This document shows positions 55,008 to 63,262 of a stretch of DNA of 64,000 nt, piece after piece. The stretch covers positions 9,858,001 to 9,922,000 of the forward strand of contig NZ_CP109479.1 in NCBI RefSeq assembly GCF_036227485.1, written 5' to 3'. A program made the translations under genes and the position numbers. Source of the stretch: Streptomyces sp. NBC_01451. GTDB lineage: Bacteria > Actinomycetota > Actinomycetes > Streptomycetales > Streptomycetaceae. Numbering within the stretch: position 1 is the first letter of the stretch; each line of letters begins with the position of its first letter. Below the pieces are notes generated by a model that saw nothing but the letters and a program-made list of their open reading frames with translations, was not told where the DNA came from and searched no databases.

Positions 55008-55981
55008 CGGCGCTCCTCCCCGTGGTTCGGGGCGGGGGGCCGGCCGACCGATTCCTCGCCGTAGTGGCGCAGGAACAGCTCCTCCAGCGTCGGCGGCCGA
55101 CTGGTGAGGGTGCGGATACCGAAGCCGGTGAGGTGGCGTACGGCGTCGTCCAGGCGGTCGGTGTCCACGTCGAAGCGCGCCCGGTGGTTCTCGGTGCGCA
55201 GATCGTGCACGCCGTGCAGTGTGTCGAAGCCGGCAGGCGTCCGGACCGTCTCTACGTCGATCGAGGTGCGTGTCAGATGCCGCAGCCCGGTCAGTGTGCC
55301 GCTCTCCACGGTGCGGCCCGCCCGGATGATGCTCACCCGGTCGCACAGGGCCTCCACCTCGGCCAGGATGTGGCTGGACAGCAGAACCGTGCGCCCCTCG
55401 GCCTTCACCTCGCGCACGCAGTCCTGGAAGGCGCTCTCCATCAGCGGATCGAGGCCCGAGGTCGGCTCGTCCAGGAGCAGCAGTTCGGCGCGGGACGCCA
55501 GGGCGGCCACGAGACCGACCTTCTGCCGGTTGCCCTTGGAGTAGGTGCGCGCCTTCTTGGTCGGGTCCAGCTCGAACCGTTCCAGCAGCTCGTCCCGCCG
55601 GGCCGGGTCGAGGTCGCCGCGCAGCCGCCCGAAGACGTCGATGATCTCACCGCCCGTGAGCCTGGGCCACAGGCTCACGTCGCCCGGCACGTACGCCAGC
55701 CGCCGGTGCAGGGCGACCGCTTGGCGCCATGGATCGCCTCCCAGCAGCCGGACCTCGCCCGCGTCGGCTCGCAGCAGCCCGAGCAGGACCCGGATGGTCG
55801 TGGTCTTGCCCGCGCCGTTGGGACCGAGGAAGCCGTGCACCTCCCCGGTGGCCACGGTCAGGTCCAGCCCGTCCAGCGCGCGGGTCCGTCCGAAGGTCTT
55901 CACCAGCCCTGAGACGGATACGGCGGCGGAGCCGTCGCCGCCCGGCGTGCTGCGGCGCTGGTGAGCGGAAACGGCGGGCAT
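55004..55981 (-). CDS. ABC exporter ATPase
   Basis: 325 residues from ATG 55981 (GGGAGG five bases upstream). Walker A is [18 protein letters not shown], the signature-region motif is [17 protein letters not shown], and Walker B is [13 protein letters not shown]. It pairs with the large permease. A DosR-like box lies 58 bases upstream. Confidence 0.88.
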   Translation of the reverse strand: MPAVSAHQRRSTPGGDGSAAVSVSGLVKTFGRTRALDGLDLTVATGEVHGFLGPNGAGKTTTIRVLLGLLRADAGEVRLLGGDPWRQAVALHRRLAYVPGDVSLWPRLTGGEIIDVFGRLRGDLDPARRDELLERFELDPTKKARTYSKGNRQKVGLVAALASRAELLLLDEPTSGLDPLMESAFQDCVREVKAEGRTVLLSSHILAEVEALCDRVSIIRAGRTVESGTLTGLRHLTRTSIDVETVRTPAGFDTLHGVHDLRTENHRARFDVDTDRLDDAVRHLTGFGIRTLTSRPPTLEELFLRHYGEESVGRPPAPNHGEERR

Positions 55982-56038
55982 GGGCGCCTCCCGTGTCGGT
56001 TTCCTCCGACGCTTTCGCACGGTGGTATTGCCTCGGCA

Positions 56039-56054
56039 GGGGCCGAAGGTCCCG
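56039..56054. promoter_or_regulatory. DosR-like box (GGGGCCGAAGGTCCCG)
   Basis: It lies 58 bases before the exporter ATPase start. The GGGGCC and GTCCC halves are spaced as in the other copies. Confidence 0.5.
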
Positions 56055-56179
56055 GGCGGCCGAGCGATGGGCCCCGTTCGGCGCAGGACCAGGAGCCGAG
56101 CCGGTCTCCGCCGGCACTGCAGTACCGCTGAGCAGCCCGGAGATGAGTCCTACGGCCCCAGCTGTGGCGCGGCGCCGGT

Positions 56180-57295
56180 TCAGTCCCGCGCCTCCGTCGG
56201 CAGCCGCAGGCCGGTCTGCGCCGAGAACAGATGTGCTGCGTCCGCGCGGGGAGCGATGCGCAGGTGCTGCCCCTTGGCGTACGCCACCCGTGCCGGGGCC
56301 CGGGCGACGACCTGCGCGAGTTCCTGGCCCACCTTGGCGGTGGTGTGCAGGTAGGTCACGGCGCCGGTGTCCTCGACGGTGTCGATGACGACGTCCAGTC
56401 CCGGTGTCTCCAGGTCCTCCGGAGAAAGAACGGTGAACTGCTCGGGGCGGACGCCGAGGATGATCTCGGCGGCGCCTTCGGCGTGTGCGACGTTCAGGGC
56501 CGGCCGGGGCAGGGGCAGGACCAGCCCGCCCAGTTCCGTTCCGTCGGCGGTGAGCGCGAGGCGGAAGAGATTCATGGCCGGGGAGCCGATGAAGCCGCCG
56601 ACGAAGGCGTTGGCGGGACGCGCGAATACCTCCTTCGGGGTGCCCACCTGTTGCAGCACGCCGTCCTTGAGGACCGCCACCCGGTCGCCCATGGTCATTG
56701 CCTCGACCTGGTCGTGGGTGACGTACACCGTGGTGGTGCCGAGGCGCCGCTGCAGCGCGGCGATCTGGGTACGGGTCTGGACCCGTAGCTTGGCGTCCAG
56801 GTTGGACAGCGGCTCGTCCATCAGGAACACCTGCGGCTCCCGGACGATGGCCCGGCCCATCGCGACCCGCTGGCGTTGCCCGCCGGAGAGCGACTTGGGC
56901 TTGCGGCCGAGGTAGTCGTCCAGGCCGAGCACCGCCGAGGCCTCGTCGACGCGGCGCCGGATCTCGTCCTTGGGCCGCTTCGCGATCTTGAGGGCGAAGC
57001 CCATGTTGCCCGCGGTCGTCATGTGCGGGTAGAGCGCGTAGTTCTGGAACACCATCGCGATGTCGCGGTCCTTGGGCGGCAGATGGGTCACGTCCCGGTC
57101 GCCGATCCGGATCGATCCCGAGTCGACGTCCTCAAGACCGGCGAGCATCCTCAGGCTGGTCGACTTGCCGCAGCCGGACGGGCCGACCAGGACCATGAAC
57201 TCGCCGTCCGTGATCTCCAGGTCGAGTTCGCAGACGGCCGGGTGGTCCATCTTCGCGAAGCACCGGGTTGCCTTGTCGAAGGTGACCGACGCCAT
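56180..57295 (-). CDS. MsiK/UgpC-type sugar ABC importer ATPase
   Basis: 371 residues from ATG 57295 (GAGGAGGAG upstream). Walker A is VGPSGCGKSTSLRML, the Q-loop follows in MVFQNYALYPHM, the signature is LSGGQRQRVAMGRAIV, and Walker B is FLMDEPLSNLDAKLR. The C-terminal regulatory domain has GVRPEQFTVL. In streptomycetes one MsiK serves many sugar importers. This copy has no permease or binding protein nearby and may be a condition-specific second MsiK. Confidence 0.85.
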   Translation of the reverse strand: MASVTFDKATRCFAKMDHPAVCELDLEITDGEFMVLVGPSGCGKSTSLRMLAGLEDVDSGSIRIGDRDVTHLPPKDRDIAMVFQNYALYPHMTTAGNMGFALKIAKRPKDEIRRRVDEASAVLGLDDYLGRKPKSLSGGQRQRVAMGRAIVREPQVFLMDEPLSNLDAKLRVQTRTQIAALQRRLGTTTVYVTHDQVEAMTMGDRVAVLKDGVLQQVGTPKEVFARPANAFVGGFIGSPAMNLFRLALTADGTELGGLVLPLPRPALNVAHAEGAAEIILGVRPEQFTVLSPEDLETPGLDVVIDTVEDTGAVTYLHTTAKVGQELAQVVARAPARVAYAKGQHLRIAPRADAAHLFSAQTGLRLPTEARD

Positions 57296-57439
57296 GATCT
57301 CCTCCTCCCCGAATGCCCCTCGGCGGTAGGGCGGCGCAGAGGACAGGGAGCGAGGGGCGTGTCCCGGCCCGTCGGTGCGCTACGACTCCAGGTTCGAACG
57401 GGCCGGTCCGCGCGGGCAGGTCCCGGTCGTCCCTGCCGG

Positions 57440-57455
57440 TGGGCCGGTCGGCCTT
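57440..57455. promoter_or_regulatory. DosR-like box (TGGGCCGGTCGGCCTT)
   Basis: It lies 145 bases upstream of the MsiK-like gene start, the furthest of the set. Confidence 0.4.
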
Positions 57456-57721
57456 CGGCACCCGGAACGGGGCGCACACCGTGACAGCACTCCGACCACG
57501 ACGGCCGCACAAGTGGATCTGGAACAGGACGAGTTCTCCCCGGCTGGGGCGCCTCACCCCCGGAACCACACCCTCGATGGCGTCGTGCGGGCGCGCGACC
57601 CGGGTCGGCAGCGTGGGCGGCCACCGGCGAGCTGACGCCGACCAGCACCCCGTACAGGATGCCCCGGTGCCCACAAGGGCACCGGGGAGCGCGCCCCCGC
57701 AGCCCAACGGGCCCCCGGGAT

Positions 57722-57737
57722 GGGGTCGTTCAGCCCC
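57722..57737. promoter_or_regulatory. DosR-like box (GGGGTCGTTCAGCCCC)
   Basis: It lies about 99 bases upstream of the DoxX gene start and forms a good inverted repeat. Confidence 0.5.
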
Positions 57738-57835
57738 GCAGTTGCAGACCTTCGGCATCCGGCGACGTGCTCTCCGCGCCACCAGAGTGAGTGGCGTCAG
57801 GCAACGCTCCGACCGTCCCCGAAGGGATCACCATC

Positions 57836-58465
57836 ATGGCCGTGCACGAGCACCCTCACCGCCGTCCGGGCTTCCACCTGCCGTCCTTGCGCAGGAACCG
57901 GACCTCCTCGGTCTCCGAGTCCGCCGTGTCGGCACACACCGGCGCGCACACCGCGCAGGCCTACGTCCTCGCCTCCCTGCGCCTGCTCACCGGGTTCGTC
58001 TTCCTGTGGGCGTTCCTCGACAAGACCTTCGGCTTCGGCTACGCGACCCCGTCCGGCAAGGGCTGGATCGACGGCGGCTCGCCCACCCTGGGCTTCCTGG
58101 GCAACGTGGCCGTCGGGCCGATGGAGTCCACGTTCCACTCCTGGGCCGGGGACACCTGGGCGAACTGGCTGTTCATGCTCGGCCTGCTGGGCATCGGTCT
58201 CGCCCTGGTCAGCGGCATCGCGCTGCGGCTCGCCGCCCTCTCCGGCACCGTGATGATGGCGCTGATGTGGATCGCCGAATGGCCGCCGGCCAAGCACCTG
58301 TCCGACGGGTCGCTGAGCATGTCGACCAACCCGTTCACCGACTACCACCTCATCTACGCCGTCGTCCTCATCGCCCTCGCGGCGGCCGGTGCCGGCGCCA
58401 CCTGGGGCCTCGGAAAGCAGTGGGCCAAGCTCCCGTTCGTCAGCCGCAACCGCTGGCTGCAGTGA
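57836..58465 (+). CDS. DoxX-family membrane protein
   Basis: 209 residues from ATG 57836 (AAGGGAT upstream). Four membrane helices: YVLASLRLLTGFVFLWAFLD, WLFMLGLLGIGLALVSGIAL, RLAALSGTVMMALMWI and YHLIYAVVLIALAAAGAGA. The DoxX/DoxD family includes quinone-linked thiosulfate oxidoreductase subunits and redox-related membrane proteins. The exact role is unknown. Confidence 0.82.
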   Translation: MAVHEHPHRRPGFHLPSLRRNRTSSVSESAVSAHTGAHTAQAYVLASLRLLTGFVFLWAFLDKTFGFGYATPSGKGWIDGGSPTLGFLGNVAVGPMESTFHSWAGDTWANWLFMLGLLGIGLALVSGIALRLAALSGTVMMALMWIAEWPPAKHLSDGSLSMSTNPFTDYHLIYAVVLIALAAAGAGATWGLGKQWAKLPFVSRNRWLQ

Positions 58466-58491
58466 CCGAGGGAGGGGCGGCGGGACCCGAA

Positions 58492-58507
58492 AGGGCCCCG
58501 CGGCCCC
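58492..58507. promoter_or_regulatory. DosR-like box (AGGGCCCCGCGGCCCC)
   Basis: First of two copies between the DoxX stop and the third USP gene. Confidence 0.5.
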
Positions 58508-58562
58508 CTGCCGCTGGGCGCCCCGTCCCTCCGCAGTCCCCTGGGGCCGAACAGTGCTGGCA

Positions 58563-58578
58563 GGGGACCTGCGGCCTC
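58563..58578. promoter_or_regulatory. DosR-like box (GGGGACCTGCGGCCTC)
   Basis: Second copy, 83 bases before the third USP start. The first half (GGGAC) is identical to the mycobacterial half-site. Confidence 0.55.
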
Positions 58579-58660
58579 TGTTCCTCGCACCTTCTCGAAA
58601 CGACGCTGGAATCGGCTCCCCCGATTCAGGCGGATCCGCCCGGTCCAGGAGTTGGAGACC

Positions 58661-59566
58661 ATGTCCCGTACCGTCACCGTAGGTCTCGACGGCTCGCAGG
58701 AGAGCCGGGCAGCCGCGGAATGGGCGGCCCGCGAGGCGAAGCTTCGCGGTCTGCCGCTGAAGATTGTGCACGTGTGGGAGCCATTCCCGGCTGCCATGGC
58801 GCAGGCCCCGCTTCTCGGCCCCGAGACACGGCAGCACTGGAGCGAACGTCTCCTTCGTGAGTCCGCCGAGGGGCTGCGTCTGCGCCACCCCGGGGTCGAG
58901 ATCCTCGCGGAACAGATCCCTGGCGGGGCCGCCGAGGTCCTCTCGCGGGCGGCGGAGGATTCCGAACTGCTCGTCCTGGGTTCCCGGCCACTGAGCGGGA
59001 TCGGCGGATTCATGGTCGGTTCCGTCGCCATGAGCGTCGTGGCGCATGCCACCGAGCCCGTGGTCCTGGTCCGGGCCGGCGAACAGGCAGCGGACGAGCA
59101 CGAGTTGGACCCGGTGGGCATTCCGTCCGCCGCTGCTCCCTTCCGGCCCGTCGTCCTCGGCCTGGACACCGGCAGTCCCGACGACTCCGTCATCGAGTTC
59201 GCCTTTGTCGAGGCCGCCCGCCGATACACCTCCCTGCACGTCGTCCACGGATGGAACCCGCCGCCGTATTACGCGTACGGACTCGCCGCCGACGTCGAAT
59301 TCCAAATCGAGCTCGGCCGGCAGCGGGCCGATGCCCTGGCCGAGGTCCTGCGCCCGTGGCGGCAGAAATTCCCCGCCGTCATCGTCACGGAGGAGTGCCG
59401 CTTCGGACAGGCCGCCGGCCATCTGATCGACGCCTCCCATGACGCGTCGCTGGTTGTCGTGGGCCGGCGTATCCGCCGTAACCCGTTCGGTGCCCACATC
59501 GGCCATGTCACGCATGCCGTCCTGCACCACTCCACCGTTCCCGTCGCTGTCGTCGCCCACGGCTGA
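58661..59566 (+). CDS. Tandem-domain universal stress protein
   Basis: 301 residues from ATG 58661 (AGGAG upstream). Domain 1: TVGLDGSQESRAAAEWA, ending LLVLGSRPLSGIGGFMVGSV. Domain 2: VVLGLDTGSPDDSVIEFAF, ending LVVVGRRIRRNPFGAHIGH. It is the third intact USP in the window. Two DosR-like boxes lie upstream. Confidence 0.9.
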   Translation: MSRTVTVGLDGSQESRAAAEWAAREAKLRGLPLKIVHVWEPFPAAMAQAPLLGPETRQHWSERLLRESAEGLRLRHPGVEILAEQIPGGAAEVLSRAAEDSELLVLGSRPLSGIGGFMVGSVAMSVVAHATEPVVLVRAGEQAADEHELDPVGIPSAAAPFRPVVLGLDTGSPDDSVIEFAFVEAARRYTSLHVVHGWNPPPYYAYGLAADVEFQIELGRQRADALAEVLRPWRQKFPAVIVTEECRFGQAAGHLIDASHDASLVVVGRRIRRNPFGAHIGHVTHAVLHHSTVPVAVVAHG

Positions 59567-60334
59567 CCCCGTTCCGGACGGGATCAGTGCTCTGGAGGCC
59601 GCCCCGCTGACCTGTGCCGCTGTCACCATGTACAAGGCGCTCAAGGTCCCGGTGTCCGGCCCGCGCAGTTCTTGCCGATCTCCGGGGTCGGCGGGCTCGG
59701 TCATCTGGCCGTGCAGTACGCGAAGATCGCCGGTGCGACGGTCGTGGCGGTCGACGTCATCGACGAGAAGCTGCGACTGGCCGCCGAACCCGGCGCGGTC
59801 ATCGTCGGCGTGGACGGCTCCGAACCCAGTCCGCGGGCCGTCGACTGGGTCGCCGACGAGGCCACCCTGCTCGGGGCACCGTTCGCGTCCAGGACTTGGG
59901 CCGGACCTCCGAACAGATACCGGTCGACACGATCGTCGAGGCCGTGGCCAAGCGGGCCCACCGCCGTCAGGCGGACGTGAAGATCACCACCGGGATGCTG
60001 CCCGAGGGACCTGTACCGCGGTGCCGCCGCCGGAGGGACGCAACGCCTCTGCGCTCGTCCGGTGACCGCGAGGCCTCAGTGGCCGTGCCGAGTGCCCAGT
60101 GATCGTTGCGGGCAAGCAGCCCTGCTTCGACTGGTTGTCCATCACCCCGCCCCCTGCGGTTGTCGCGGACGGCTCGGCTCAAAGCGGGCCCGCGTCTTCG
60201 TCCTCACATCGTCCGGCGACATCCCGCTGACGAAGACGGGCCGGCCGTCATGGGTGACGACCGGCCCCGGTGCAGGGGTGTTCGGGCATTCGGCGCGATC
60301 CGCACGCCCGGTGCCCGGCGGGAACAGCTCGTCG
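59567..60334. other. Region holding a chimeric pseudogene
   Basis: Contains the alcohol dehydrogenase/USP chimera at 59577-60102. The rest shows no supported gene. Confidence 0.6.
59577..60102 (+). pseudogene. Chimeric relic: zinc alcohol dehydrogenase joined to a universal stress protein
   Basis: First comes ISALEAAPLTCAAVTMYKAL, from the AdhP family. After a frame shift follows ISGVGGLGHLAVQYAKIAGA, the dehydrogenase Rossmann motif. At about 59790 the same frame changes to VIVGVDGSEPSPRAVDWVAD, a USP start. A further shift leads to VDTIVEAVAKRAHRRQADVK. Deletion has joined two unrelated genes, and frameshifts have broken both. Confidence 0.7.
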
Positions 60335-60811
60335 TCACTCGTCGGTCCAGATCCCCGAGATGCGCCGTGAGTCGAGGTCGGACCGGACCAACAGGCGCGT
60401 TTGGTGGGTCTCGTGCCCGGGTTCGTCCCAGGCGAGGGTGACACGGCTCCAGCAGTGCCCCATTCCGCTGTCGTTGTAGGCGACGTTCCACCGGGTGGGA
60501 ACGCCCTTGGCGCGCAGTACGCCGTCCCCTAGGTGAGCGGCTTCCCAGCGGATCAGATCGGCGCACAGCTTGGCGGTGAGGTAGTGGTGGCGGAGCGCGT
60601 GGGCCAACTGTCCTTGACCGAGGTCGTGGAGGGCGTCGGTGTACGCGCCGTAGAAGTCCGCGACGTGGTCGACGACGGACCGGGGGCTGCCCTCACGGGT
60701 CGGCACGGGGGACGCTGAAGGGGTACCGGGCGGTATGGCCGAGACGGGTTGTCCGGCAGCCGGAATCGTGGCGCTCGGTGTGACGGGGCGGAGCGCGCGG
60801 GTCGTACTCAT
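60335..60811 (-). CDS. Conserved hypothetical protein
   Basis: 158 residues from ATG 60811 (GGGAAG upstream). The N-terminal 40 residues are Pro/Ala/Ser rich. The rest is compact: VADFYGAYTDALHDLGQGQL, HYLTAKLCADLIRWEA, VAYNDSGMGHCWSRVTLAWD. The pattern recalls the SnoaL/NTF2-like fold, but this is uncertain. A DosR-like box lies 87 bases upstream, so it may be a regulon member of unknown function. Confidence 0.65.
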   Translation of the reverse strand: MSTTRALRPVTPSATIPAAGQPVSAIPPGTPSASPVPTREGSPRSVVDHVADFYGAYTDALHDLGQGQLAHALRHHYLTAKLCADLIRWEAAHLGDGVLRAKGVPTRWNVAYNDSGMGHCWSRVTLAWDEPGHETHQTRLLVRSDLDSRRISGIWTDE

Positions 60812-60897
60812 GGAACTTCCCTTTCCCTCCTGGGCTCTGTGGCGGACAGCGGTTGTGTGTTCTCTGTCGAGTACAGCGCGGAGAGGGGGCGGGCACG

Positions 60898-60913
60898 AGG
60901 GCCAAGTGGCTCG
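60898..60913. promoter_or_regulatory. DosR-like box (AGGGCCAAGTGGCTCG)
   Basis: It lies 87 bases before the hypothetical protein start. The right half is degraded (GGCTC). Confidence 0.35.
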
Positions 60914-61143
60914 TCCGCCCGGTCCGTTCGGTCCGTGAAGGAGGCAGTGCGGGAGGGTTCCGTCATCCGTTGTGACCGTGAGGGTTCCGTCCGGTGGACG
61001 ACACGCGCTGTTGTCCAGCGTGCGGAGGGACGGGTTGTCCGTGCCGGCTCGGGCCGGCGCGGATCGGCCGAGTCCCGCCTCGCGGGCGGGGCGTCCAGCG
61101 ACTTCCGGGAGAGCCACCGGGCGTTCGACCGGAGGTCCCGGTG

Positions 61144-61725
61144 TCAACCGGTCTTGTGGCTCCACCGCGGACCGACCTGGTCCCACTCCCGGCCCCAGCG
61201 GTCGATACGCCGCTGGTCGAGCCGCCAACGTGCGAGGGCTCCGGCGACGCAGGAGATCCCGGCGAGGGACAGTGCGGCTGCCGCACCGAGGAAGCCCGCC
61301 TCGATGGCTGCGTCCGTGGGGCCGATCGGCTCGGTGGTGAGCTCGCCCTGGCCGTCCTGCCAGACGACGAAGCCGGATCCGGCCGTCAGTCCCGCGTTCA
61401 CCAATGTATCGGCGGTGCGGGTGGAACCGTCGGGGGCTGTCCAGCGGACCGTCGCCATCGACCGGCCGCTCGCTCCCCTGAGCGTCGAAACAGCCGGTGG
61501 GGCGTCGGTGAGCAGCACGGCTCGAACGGCATGGCGCTCGGCGCGCTGTCCGGCGAACATGTCGGCGGCGGCGTTGGCCGTCACCAGACCGGCGACCGTG
61601 CCTCCTATGGTGATGATCGCCCACAGTGCCAACACGATCCAGGCCTCGACGATGTCGTCGTGGCGTCGCAACGGGTTGCTCCGCCACCGCCAGAGCCGCT
61701 TCCTTGTGCACCTGTTGCCGCGCAT
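61144..61725 (-). CDS. Rv1733c-family membrane protein
   Basis: 193 residues from ATG 61725 (GGAGGAGG nine bases upstream). The basic start RKRLWRWRSNPLRRHDDIVE is typical of the family. Two membrane helices follow at about residues 26-48 (AWIVLALWAIITIGGTVAGL) and 139-160 (AAIEAGFLGAAAALSLAGIS). The outer loop of about 90 residues contains VRWTAPDGSTRTADTLV. Rv1733c is a DosR-regulon membrane antigen in M. tuberculosis. Its function is unknown. A DosR-like box lies 121 bases upstream. Confidence 0.82.
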   Translation of the reverse strand: MRGNRCTRKRLWRWRSNPLRRHDDIVEAWIVLALWAIITIGGTVAGLVTANAAADMFAGQRAERHAVRAVLLTDAPPAVSTLRGASGRSMATVRWTAPDGSTRTADTLVNAGLTAGSGFVVWQDGQGELTTEPIGPTDAAIEAGFLGAAAALSLAGISCVAGALARWRLDQRRIDRWGREWDQVGPRWSHKTG

Positions 61726-61845
61726 CGGTCCGCACCTCCTCCTGAAGTTCCTGACATTTCCGACGGTGACAGCCGCAGAGGGAACGCGACATGGGTCCAC
61801 CGGGTGGCACCGCCGTGCCGTTCGGGGGCATCTCGCCAATGAACA

Positions 61846-61861
61846 GGGGCCTTTCAGCCCT
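61846..61861. promoter_or_regulatory. DosR-like box (GGGGCCTTTCAGCCCT)
   Basis: It lies 121 bases before the Rv1733c-type start codon and close to the relic nitroreductase, matching the position of the box at 33173 in the other module copy. Confidence 0.55.
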
Positions 61862-62035
61862 GGATGGACAGGGCCGGGCGGGCGTCTCCGGGCCAAGGGG
61901 CGGCACGGGCTCGCTCGGATCGGGAGGCCGGGCCTTCCTGTCCCAGGGGCAGGACCATCGGCTCGCACACTCCGCGGGGGCGGATACGTCCACGCTCGGA
62001 GGACGGCAGAGGACAGCATCGGCCGTCGTACGTCG

Positions 62036-62812
62036 GCCCGCTTCGACTGGTCGCCCATGACGCGGCTGCTGCCCTGCCCGGAGATCCCCGGCCTGTTCGC
62101 CACCATCCGTCCGACGGGGTCCGGCGAGTCACATCAGGAGCGGCAGAACGCCGATGTCTACGCGGACGTCTGGCGCAGGCACAGCGGCCGGTTCCCCTTC
62201 TGTCACACGTCGATTCTCCCGGACCTGCGCGCGGAACTCGGCGCGGCGGCCCGCGTGGAGGGCGCACGGCTCACCTTCGCCGAGGCCACCGCGAGGGACC
62301 GTCTCCTTCGACTGACCGCCGAGGCCGCGCAGCGCGACCGTCTCGACGTCGGCCGCGCGACGGAGGGCCGGCGGTGGGCGCACCACGCCCTGGGCCCGGC
62401 GTGAGATGTGGGCGGCGTGACATGGACGGCGCTCGGTCCGCAGGACGCTCGCGAACACCTCCCTGCGCGTGATTTCACCGCAAGGCGCCATCCCGAGCGG
62501 CTCGTGGCCCAGTCCTCCGAGAAGGACCCGGCCATCGCCGTGCCGGCCACCCGGCACGGCCGCCGTACCGACTGGCTGCACGCCGGGCAGGCGCTCCAGC
62601 ACGTCTGGCTCCTCGCCACGGCCCATGGTCCGCGGATGTCTCCGCTGCATCAGGCGCTGGAGCGGCCCGACCTGCGCGAGTTCCTGAGCCCCGGGCCCGA
62701 CCGGACCGGTCGCATGCATCTGCTCATGCGTCTGGGACATGGTCCGGAAGGCGCCGTCACCCCTGGGAGTACCCCGGGGCACGTGTTCGGTGAGGGGCGG
62801 CCGAATGGGTAG
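62036..62812 (+). pseudogene. Acg-type nitroreductase, truncated and frameshifted
   Basis: Similarity to the intact gene at 33354 begins in its middle (RFDWSPMTRLLPCPEIPGLF) and runs through WRRHSGRFPF. A stop follows at about 62403 (RRWAHHALGPA). The sequence resumes in a different frame at VTWTALGPQDAREHLPARDF and ends GRMHLLMRLGHGPEGAV. The N-terminal third is missing. Confidence 0.75.
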
Positions 62813-62818
62813 GCCGGG

Positions 62819-62986
62819 TCAGCCCGTCGTCCTTGTACGCGTCGGCCCCTGGAAAAGGCGAGGGTGCACTTCGAAGGCGCCGGACAGACCGGCACAGTCG
62901 ATCTCGCCGCGTGGATCCAGGACGGTCGCCCCGCAGACGGGTTGTTCCGTGCGGCGCGGTACGGACCTGTTGTGGGTCTTGGACAT
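62819..62986 (-). pseudogene. STAS gene with a large internal deletion
   Basis: The remaining 55 codons join the N-terminus (SKTHNRSVPRRTEQPVCGAT, GEID) directly to the C-terminus (GAFEVHPRLF). Compared with the intact paralog at 34537-34932, the whole middle, including the phosphorylation site, is gone. Confidence 0.7.
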
Positions 62987-63021
62987 GGTGAGAGAAAGGC
63001 ATGTTCGGCCATGCGAGCGGA

Positions 63022-63037
63022 AGGGCCGGTCGGCCCC
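63022..63037. promoter_or_regulatory. DosR-like box (AGGGCCGGTCGGCCCC)
   Basis: It lies 36 bases before the relic STAS start codon, the same place as in the intact copy (35 bases), showing that the promoter was duplicated with the gene. Confidence 0.6.
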
Positions 63038-63262
63038 TGTCGCCCCGGCCCGAACGGCGTCTCTGGGTGCGCTCGTGCCCGTGCGACGACCCCCAATGGC
63101 CTGGCGGTGGGTACTGACCGGCCCAAGCGGGTCCCACGGGCGCGGGACAAGCTGAGACTGCGCGGAAGTCCCGGCGTCGGTCGCGCGACGCTCGGCGTGA
63201 CCGACTGTCGCCGAACCGCCGGGGCCCGAGACTCGCAGGAGAACACCAGGGAGAGGTTCGTC

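Larger units (their letters stand above)
57296..57835. other. Divergent control region
   Basis: Between the MsiK-like gene and the DoxX gene. It contains two DosR-like boxes (57440 and 57722) and no supported gene. Confidence 0.6.

Noticed and set aside
57797..59704. 635-codon minus-strand frame
   Set aside because: It is antisense to the DoxX and USP genes, with no motif and biased composition.
60142..60444. 100-codon minus-strand frame overlapping the hypothetical gene's end
   Set aside because: It overlaps a better frame on the same strand, has no ribosome site and no family resemblance.
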